The translations under genes were made by a program, and so were the position numbers. Of a DNA stretch of 19,325 bases, positions 14,152 to 19,325 are shown one piece after another. The stretch comes from DATBIO01 sp036556965 (GTDB lineage Bacteria; Acidobacteriota; Vicinamibacteria; Fen-336): contig DATBIO010000277.1 in assembly GCA_036556965.1 (NCBI GenBank), positions 1 to 19,325 of the forward strand. The letters are read 5' to 3'. The notes below the pieces were generated by a model. The model did no database searches and was not told where the DNA came from. It saw only the letters and a program-made list of their open reading frames with translations. Position 1 is the first letter of the stretch; every line of letters starts with the position of its first letter.

Positions 14152-15212
14152 GACGTGTAGCGGGTCTGCAGGCGGGCGCGCGCGCGGTGGCGGTCGAGGC
14201 CGAGCTGGACGATGCGGTCGAGGAGCTCGTCGTAGGCCAGCCCCGTGGCCTCCCACAGCTTGGGGAACATGCTGATGGAGGTGAAGCCGGGGATGGTGTT
14301 TATCTCGTTGACGAGGGGGCGGAGCGTGCTCCGCTCCAGCAGGAAGTCCACGCGGGCGTACCCGCTCGCGTCCACGGACTGGAACACCCGCACGGCCAGG
14401 TCGCGGACCTCGCTCTGCACGGCGGGGGGGAGCTTGGCGGGGATGATGAGCTCGGTCGTGCTCGAGGCCGAGTACTTCGAGTCGTAGTCGTAGAACTCGC
14501 GGTCGGGCACGATCTCTCCCGGCAGCGAGGCCTGCGCGGGCTGGTCGCCGAGCACGGAGACCTCGAGCTCGCGCGCGTCCACCCCCTGCTCGACCACGAC
14601 CTTGGTGTCGAAGGCGAACGCGGCGTCGAGGGCGGCGGTCACCTCCTCCTCGCGCTTGACCTTGCTCACGCCCACGCTGGAGCCCATGTTGGCCGGCTTC
14701 ACGAACAGGGGCAGGCCCAGGCCGGCCACCAGCTCGGAGGCCACGCCGCGCTCGGTGGCGCGCAGCACGCGGTAAGGGGCCTGGGGCAGGCCCGCCGCCG
14801 CGAAGAGCCCCTTCATGAGCGCCTTGTCCATGGAGACGGCGGAGGCGGCCACCCCGGAGCCCACGTAGGCCACCCCCGCCAGCTCGAGCAGCCCCTGCAT
14901 GGTGCCGTCCTCGCCGAAGGGCCCGTGCAGCACGGGGAAGTAGACCTGCGGCCGCACCAGGGTGGCGGCGTCGCGGGCCCGCCGCAGCACGCCGCCGTCG
15001 TCGGGGCTCGGCACCAGGAAGCAGGCCTCGCCCTCGCCGGGCCGGGGCTCGGGTCCGTCCTGCGCGAACCAGCGTCCGTCGTGGTCCACGAACACCGGGC
15101 GGACGTCGTGGCGTGAGCTCAGGGCCCGGGCCACCGACCGCGCGGAGCGCACGCTGACCTCGTGCTCGCCGGAACGTCCCCCGAAGAGCAGCGCGATCTG
15201 CAACCGAGGCAT
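14148..15212 (-). CDS. ddl: D-alanine--D-alanine ligase
   Basis: This 354-residue ATP-grasp enzyme joins two D-alanines for peptidoglycan precursor synthesis in the cytoplasm. Visible signatures are GGRSGEHEVS at 11-20 (Glu16), HGPFGEDGTMQG, VKPANMGSSVGVSKV, EFYDYDSKY at 239-247, and DFLLE ... NEINTIPGFT, with Asp289, Glu303 and Asn305 as magnesium ligands. Tyr247 in the omega loop marks a normal D-Ala-D-Ala ligase rather than a VanA-type depsipeptide ligase. The length and motif order suggest the longer DdlA-like form. The ATG at 15212 has no Shine-Dalgarno, but TAGACT sits six bases before it. The TPR-like gene overlaps its stop. It is read divergently from tgt. Confidence 0.96.
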   Translation of the reverse strand: MPRLQIALLFGGRSGEHEVSVRSARSVARALSSRHDVRPVFVDHDGRWFAQDGPEPRPGEGEACFLVPSPDDGGVLRRARDAATLVRPQVYFPVLHGPFGEDGTMQGLLELAGVAYVGSGVAASAVSMDKALMKGLFAAAGLPQAPYRVLRATERGVASELVAGLGLPLFVKPANMGSSVGVSKVKREEEVTAALDAAFAFDTKVVVEQGVDARELEVSVLGDQPAQASLPGEIVPDREFYDYDSKYSASSTTELIIPAKLPPAVQSEVRDLAVRVFQSVDASGYARVDFLLERSTLRPLVNEINTIPGFTSISMFPKLWEATGLAYDELLDRIVQLGLDRHRARARLQTRYTS

Positions 15213-15218
15213 GAAGCC

Positions 15219-15224
15219 AGTCTA
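15219..15224 (-). promoter_or_regulatory. Candidate leaderless -10 box for ddl
   Basis: Minus-strand TAGACT followed by GGCTTC and the ATG. Both the hexamer and its six-base distance are identical to the box before the HEAT-cyclophilin gene. No -35 is visible in the GC-rich sequence upstream, which is why the confidence is modest. Confidence 0.4.
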
Positions 15225-15230
15225 GCCCGG

Positions 15231-15264
15231 CTTCCCCGCGCGGCGGCGCCGCCGGCGCGGGAAG
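15231..15264. repeat. Large GC-rich hairpin in the ddl-tgt divergent intergenic region
   Basis: CTTCCCCGCGC and GCGCGGGAAG are complementary apart from one extra C, and the sequence between them contains the self-complementary GGCGGCGCCGCC. The whole forms a stem of about 16 pairs. There is no T run on either side. An 11-base segment, GCCGCCGGCGC, occurs at 15248-15258 and again at 15278-15288, then followed by TTCCC. It may be a structured tgt leader or a protein-binding site. Confidence 0.5.
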
Positions 15265-15329
15265 GCCACCGCGCATCGCCGCCGGCGCTTCCCTTTCGCC
15301 GCGTTCTCTGCTCTCCTCTGCGGCTGGCC

Positions 15330-16451
15330 ATGGCGGGGTTCGGCTTCACCATCGAGCACCGGAGCGGGGCGGGGCGCGCCGGGCGCCTGGTGACCCCGCA
15401 CGGCGTGGTGGAGACGCCGGCCTTCATGCCCGTGGGCACGGCGGGCGCGGTGAAGGCGGTGACGGGACGCGATCTCGCGGAGCAGGGCGCGCAGATCATC
15501 CTCGCCAACACGTACCACCTGATGCTGAGGCCGGGGGACGAGGTGGTGGCGAGCCTGGGGGGCCTGCACGGGTTCACCGGCTGGAGGGGCCCGTTCCTGA
15601 CGGACAGCGGCGGCTACCAGGTCTTCAGCCTGGCCGGCCTGCGCCGCCTCACCGAGGAGGGCGTCGCCTTCCAGAGCCACCTCGACGGCTCGCGCCACAT
15701 GCTCTCCCCCGAGCGGTCCATGGAGGTGCAGCGCCGGCTGGGGGCGGACATCGTCATGGCCTTCGACGAGTGCCCCCCCTATCCCGCGCCGCGCGAGGCG
15801 GTGGAGGAGGCCACCGCCCGCACGACGCGCTGGGCCGCGCGCAGCCAGGCCGCCCACCGCCGCGACGACCAGTGGCTGTTCGGCATCGTGCAGGGCGGGG
15901 TCCACCTCGACCTGCGCGAGCGGAGCGCGCGCGAGATCACCGCGCTCGGCCTTCCCGGCTACGCCGTGGGCGGGCTCTCGGTGGGGGAGCCCAAGGACGA
16001 CATGCGGCGCGTGCTCGAGCACCTGCACCCCCTGCTGCCCGACGACCGCCCCCGCTACCTGATGGGCGTGGGCACGCCGGCGGACCTCGTGCAGGCGGTG
16101 GCGCGCGGGGTGGACCTCTTCGACTGTGTGCTGCCCACGCGCAATGCGCGCAACGGCCAGCTCTTCGTGCCCGGGGGCCGGCTCTCCATCCGCAACGCCC
16201 GCTACCGCGACGACCCGCGGCCGCCGGACCCGGGCTGCGCGTGCCTCACCTGCCGCACGGCCAGCCGCGCCTATCTACGCCACCTGCACCTGGCGGGGGA
16301 GATGACGGCGGCCACCCTCATGACCATCCACAACCTCCGCCATTACCTTGACACCATGAAGCGGATACGGCAGGCTATCGCTTTTGGCCGCCTGGCCGCG
16401 CTCGAAGACGAGATGGCGGCGCAGGAGCCGGCCGACGAGAACCCCGACTAG
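15330..16451 (+). CDS. tgt: Queuine tRNA-ribosyltransferase (tRNA-guanine transglycosylase)
   Basis: The 373-residue product exchanges guanine 34 of GUN-anticodon tRNAs for preQ1 in queuosine synthesis. It has the substrate aspartate in TDSGGYQVFS (Asp92), Asp146 in FDECPP, GIVQGG at 185-190, VGGLSVGE at 213-220 and the catalytic VDLFDCVLPTRNARNG (261-276). Zinc ligands are Cys303, Cys305, Cys308 and His334. The length fits the bacterial enzyme. The ATG at 15330 is chosen because MAGFGFTIEHR matches the usual start; the frame is open further upstream but has no family similarity there. No clear Shine-Dalgarno precedes it. It is the first gene of the tgt-yajC-secD-secF run, an arrangement conserved across many bacteria. 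Confidence 0.97.
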   Translation: MAGFGFTIEHRSGAGRAGRLVTPHGVVETPAFMPVGTAGAVKAVTGRDLAEQGAQIILANTYHLMLRPGDEVVASLGGLHGFTGWRGPFLTDSGGYQVFSLAGLRRLTEEGVAFQSHLDGSRHMLSPERSMEVQRRLGADIVMAFDECPPYPAPREAVEEATARTTRWAARSQAAHRRDDQWLFGIVQGGVHLDLRERSAREITALGLPGYAVGGLSVGEPKDDMRRVLEHLHPLLPDDRPRYLMGVGTPADLVQAVARGVDLFDCVLPTRNARNGQLFVPGGRLSIRNARYRDDPRPPDPGCACLTCRTASRAYLRHLHLAGEMTAATLMTIHNLRHYLDTMKRIRQAIAFGRLAALEDEMAAQEPADENPD

Positions 16452-16454
16452 CCG

Positions 16455-16790
16455 ATGACCCTGTCCTGCCCCGTCCTCGCCCTCGCCTCGCCTCAGGGCG
16501 GCGAGCAGGGGAGCCCCCTGGCCAGCCTGGTCCTCATGGGGGTCATCTTCGCCATCTTCTACTTCGTGCTCATCATGCCCATGAAGAGCAAGCAGAAGAA
16601 GGCCGAGGAGATGGTGAAGAGCCTCAAGTCCGGAGACAGGGTCATCATCAACCCGGGCATCTTCGGGACCATCGTGGCGGTGGAGGACGACTCCTTCCAC
16701 GTGCGCGTGGACGACAAGGTCAAGATCCGGGTCCTGAAGAGCGCCGTGGCCGGCCTGCAGGCCGCGCCCGAAGCAACGGAGAGCAAATAA
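16455..16790 (+). CDS. yajC: Preprotein translocase subunit YajC
   Basis: The product is 111 residues with one membrane helix at about 24-42 (VLMGVIFAIFYFVLIMPMKS), the KSKQKK basic cluster directly after it, and a cytoplasmic KSLKSGDRVIINPGIFGTIV domain, all diagnostic for YajC. It associates with SecDF-YidC in the inner membrane. The ATG lies three bases after the tgt stop, and secD starts two bases after its own stop. The N-terminal extension before the helix, rich in Gly/Ser/Gln, is ordinary for the family. Confidence 0.96.
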   Translation: MTLSCPVLALASPQGGEQGSPLASLVLMGVIFAIFYFVLIMPMKSKQKKAEEMVKSLKSGDRVIINPGIFGTIVAVEDDSFHVRVDDKVKIRVLKSAVAGLQAAPEATESK

Positions 16791-16792
16791 GG

Positions 16793-18421
16793 ATGCCGTC
16801 CGCCCTCACCAACCCGTTCGCCCTCTGGTTCGTCCTGACCGCCGTGCTCGCCGCCGCCGTCTGGTTCGGGCTGCGGCCGGAGCTGCGGATGAAGGCCGTC
16901 CTCTATGGCTCCTTCCTCATCGCCTGCGGGGTTGCGGTGTGGCCGCCCCAGGAGCGGATCAAGCTGGGCCTCGACCTGCGCGGGGGGATCCACCTCGTGC
17001 TGCAGGTGGTGACGGACGACGCCCTCAACGCCACCATCGACGACGCCGTGCAGACCGCGCGCGCGCAGGCGCAGTCCAAGGGCATCGCCTTCGCCTCCGC
17101 CGCCCGCGTGGACAGCACCTCCTACGCGGTGGAGGGCGTGGAGCCCGCGCGGGTGAAGGACATGCGCGACGTCCTGCGCGACTTCTTCCGCGACGGCTGG
17201 GACATCCGCGAGCCGGCGGAGGGGCGCTTCCTGGTGAAGATGACCGACTCCCTGGCCAGCCAGATCCGCCGGCGGACGGTGCAGGAGGCCATCAAGACGC
17301 TGGAGCGGCGCGTGAACCAGCTGGGGGTGGCGGAGCCCGTGATCGCGGAGCACGGCAACCGCGGCGACCAGATCCTGGTGCAGCTCCCGGGCGTGACGGA
17401 CGTGGAGTCGGCCAAGCGCATCATCAAGACCACGGCCCAGCTGGCCCTCAAGCTGGTGGAGACGGAGGGCCCCGGCCGCGAGGCGCTGCTGCAGCCCTTC
17501 GGGGGCAAAATGCCGGACAACATGGAGGTGATCCCGGGGCAGGGCGAGACCCCGGGCCAGCCCGTCTACTACCTCGTGCGACGGGAGGCCATCATCACCG
17601 GGCGCGACCTCAAGAACGCCCGCGTGGGAGTGGACGAGAACAACCAGCCCGACGTGCAGTTCAGCCTCAACGCGCAGGGGGCCGACCGCTTCGGGCGCGC
17701 CACCGGCTCCAACATCGGCAAGCAGCTGGCCATCATCCTGGACGGCAGCGTCTACTCCGCGCCGCGCATCGAGAGCCGCATCCGGGACGAGGGCCGCATC
17801 ACGGGCCGCTTCTCCACCCAGGAGGCGGACGAGCTGGCCAAGGTGCTGCGCGCGGGGGCCCTGCCCGCCACCCTCCGGTACCTCCAGGAGCTGACGGTGG
17901 GGGCCTCCCTGGGCAAGGACTCCGTCCGCTCCGGGGTCATGGCCTCCGCCGCGGCCATGGCCTTCATCACCATCTTCATGCTCGCCTACTACCGGCTGTC
18001 CGGCCTCAACGCGGTGGTGGCCCTGGCCGCCAACCTCCTCATCCTGCTGGGGGCCATGGCCTACTCCTCCGCCACCCTCACCCTGCCCGGCATCGCCGGC
18101 ATCATCCTCACCATCGGCGTGGGCGTGGACACCAACGTGCTCGTCTTCGAGCGCATCCGCGAGGAGCTGCGCAACGGGAAGACGGTGCGCGCGGCCATCC
18201 AGAACGGGTTCGAGCGCGTCTGGATCACGATCCTGGACACCCACGCCACCGCGCTGATCGCCGCCGCCTTCCTCTTCCAGTTCGGCACGGGCCCCATCAA
18301 GGGCTTCGCCGTCACCCTGGTCATGGGGCTCATCGCGAACGTGTTCGCCTCCTATTTCGTCAGCAAGTTCCTCTTCGAGTGGATCCTGGGCAAGCGCCAG
18401 GTCGCCAGCTTGAGCATCTAG
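16793..18421 (+). CDS. secD: Protein translocase subunit SecD
   Basis: The 542-residue product has the SecD signatures LGLDLRGGIHLVLQV (about 58-72), a periplasmic P1 region, DVQFSLNAQGADRFGRAT, and five C-terminal helices with IAGIILTIGVGVDTNVLVFE and ERIREELRNGK (about 433-462). SecD with SecF uses the proton motive force to pull secreted proteins across the inner membrane. The start at 16793 follows the yajC stop by two bases. However, it gives two N-terminal helices (about 9-27 and 35-50) where most SecD proteins have one. An internal ATG at 16889, preceded by GGAG at a proper distance, would give the standard single helix (MKAVLYGSFLIACGVAVWPP). Both starts are in frame; I keep the longer one because of the tight operon spacing. 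Confidence 0.95.
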   Translation: MPSALTNPFALWFVLTAVLAAAVWFGLRPELRMKAVLYGSFLIACGVAVWPPQERIKLGLDLRGGIHLVLQVVTDDALNATIDDAVQTARAQAQSKGIAFASAARVDSTSYAVEGVEPARVKDMRDVLRDFFRDGWDIREPAEGRFLVKMTDSLASQIRRRTVQEAIKTLERRVNQLGVAEPVIAEHGNRGDQILVQLPGVTDVESAKRIIKTTAQLALKLVETEGPGREALLQPFGGKMPDNMEVIPGQGETPGQPVYYLVRREAIITGRDLKNARVGVDENNQPDVQFSLNAQGADRFGRATGSNIGKQLAIILDGSVYSAPRIESRIRDEGRITGRFSTQEADELAKVLRAGALPATLRYLQELTVGASLGKDSVRSGVMASAAAMAFITIFMLAYYRLSGLNAVVALAANLLILLGAMAYSSATLTLPGIAGIILTIGVGVDTNVLVFERIREELRNGKTVRAAIQNGFERVWITILDTHATALIAAAFLFQFGTGPIKGFAVTLVMGLIANVFASYFVSKFLFEWILGKRQVASLSI

Positions 18422-18430
18422 GGGACGCGC

Positions 18431-19325
18431 ATGGAGATCGTCAAGAACCCGAACTTCGACTTCCTGGGCAAGGCCCGCTACTTCATCCTCGCCTCGGTCC
18501 TCGTCATCGGCACGGGCGTCGCCTGGATGGCCACGCGCGGGCTCCACTACGGCGTGGAGTTCTCGGGCGGGACCCAGCTCATCGTGAAGTTCCAGCAGGC
18601 GCCCGAGGTGGAGCGCATCCGCGGGGCGGTGGACGCCGCCGCCCCCGGGGCCGTGATCCAGACCTACGGCGACGCCGGCAGCAACCAGGTGCTCATCCGC
18701 CTCGCCTCCGCGGACGAGACCGACCTCGAAGGTCCGGCGCGCCGGGTGCGCGAGGCGCTGGCCGCGGGCTACGCCCAGAACCCGGTGGCGGAGAGCTCCT
18801 CGGAGATCGTGGGGCCGATCGTGGGCGCCGAGCTGCGCCGCAAGGCCATCCAGCTCACCGTGCTCGGGCTCGTCTTCCAGCTCGTCTACATCGGCATCCG
18901 CTTCAAGGGCGCCATCTGGGGAGCGGCGGCCACCGTGGCCGTCCTGCACGACGTGCTGGTGAGCCTGGCCTGCCTCGCCTTCTTCCGCTACGAGATCACC
19001 CTCAACGTCATCGCCGCCCTGCTCACGCTGGTCGGCTACAGCGTCAACGACACCATCGTCATATTCGACCGCGCGCGGGAGAACCTGCGCCACAAGCGCA
19101 AGGACCCCCTGCGGAAGATCCTCAACGACTCGCTGAACCAGACCCTGAGCCGCACCATCATCTCGAACGGCGTGACCTTCCTCTCCGTGCTGGGCCTGTT
19201 CCTGTTCGGGGGGGAGGTCCTGCGCGGCTTCGGCTTCACCATGGTGGTGGGCATCCTGGTGGGGACCTACTCCACGGTCTTCATCGCCTCGCCCCTCGTC
19301 CTGTGGTGGCAGGAGCGGGGGAAGG
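18431..19325 (+). CDS. secF: Protein translocase subunit SecF, 3' end cut by window
   Basis: Starting at ATG 18431 (AGGGGA five bases upstream, overlapping the secD stop), the frame runs open for 298 codons to the right edge, so only a short tail is missing. It shows the SecF features GVEFSGGTQLIVKF (about 39-52), a periplasmic loop, NPVAESSSEIVGPIVGAELR, and the D4 motif GYSVNDTIVIFDRARENLR (about 202-220). It ends with a helix and IASPLVLWWQERGK. It forms the SecDF complex with the preceding gene. Confidence 0.96.
   Translation, partial: MEIVKNPNFDFLGKARYFILASVLVIGTGVAWMATRGLHYGVEFSGGTQLIVKFQQAPEVERIRGAVDAAAPGAVIQTYGDAGSNQVLIRLASADETDLEGPARRVREALAAGYAQNPVAESSSEIVGPIVGAELRRKAIQLTVLGLVFQLVYIGIRFKGAIWGAAATVAVLHDVLVSLACLAFFRYEITLNVIAALLTLVGYSVNDTIVIFDRARENLRHKRKDPLRKILNDSLNQTLSRTIISNGVTFLSVLGLFLFGGEVLRGFGFTMVVGILVGTYSTVFIASPLVLWWQERGK

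Noticed and set aside
16559..19093. Long minus-strand open frame opposite yajC-secD-secF
   Set aside because: Low-complexity Asp/Gly/His/Val-rich translation; the plus strand carries unmistakable Sec genes throughout.

Overview
The window is a gene-dense chromosomal segment of a very GC-rich bacterium (well over 70 % GC by eye, third codon positions almost all G or C). It carries yajC-secD-secF, tgt and a D-Ala-D-Ala ligase. The gene mix (YfhO-type membrane protein, DPM1-like glycosyltransferases, HEAT/cyclophilin fusion, PilZ protein, tiny lysine-rich proteins) would suit an Acidobacteriota- or Myxococcota-like organism, but no marker here settles the phylum. I see no mobile element, CRISPR array, rRNA or tRNA.

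Region by region. (1) Positions 1-4923, all minus strand and tightly packed, form a membrane glycosylation cluster. In transcription order it holds two GT2 polyprenyl-phosphate sugar transferases with C-terminal membrane helices, a YfhO-type multi-spanning protein, and the N-terminal third or so of a putative polysaccharide flippase cut by the window edge. (2) Positions 4970-6936, minus, hold a YchF-family ATPase followed by an uncharacterised zinc-ribbon protein. (3) From a divergent intergenic region, 7045-8969 (plus) encodes a degenerate receiver-PilZ protein overlapping a GT2 fused to a Rossmann-like domain. Positions 9003-11935 (plus) encode a secreted HEAT-repeat protein fused to a cyclophilin, overlapped by a Cof-type HAD phosphatase. 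(4) Positions 11936-12615 contain no conventional-size gene. They hold two tiny lysine-rich ORFs (20 and 17 codons, minus strand), each with a purine-rich ribosome-binding site and its own terminator-like hairpin; a sigma70-type promoter lies upstream. (5) Positions 12616-15212, minus, hold ddl overlapped by a secreted helical-repeat protein. (6) Positions 15330-19325, plus, hold tgt-yajC-secD-secF, the classic tRNA-queuosine/Sec-accessory operon; secF runs off the right edge.

Translational coupling is common: overlaps of type ATGA, GTGA, GTGGCTGA and an apparent CTGA. Several first genes of transcription units have a TAnnnT box only 6-9 nt before the start codon and no Shine-Dalgarno, which suggests leaderless mRNAs. 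The points most worth following up are the tandem lysine-rich microproteins with their promoter and leader, the leaderless-promoter pattern, the HEAT-cyclophilin fusion, the pseudo-receiver-PilZ protein and the glycosylation cluster.
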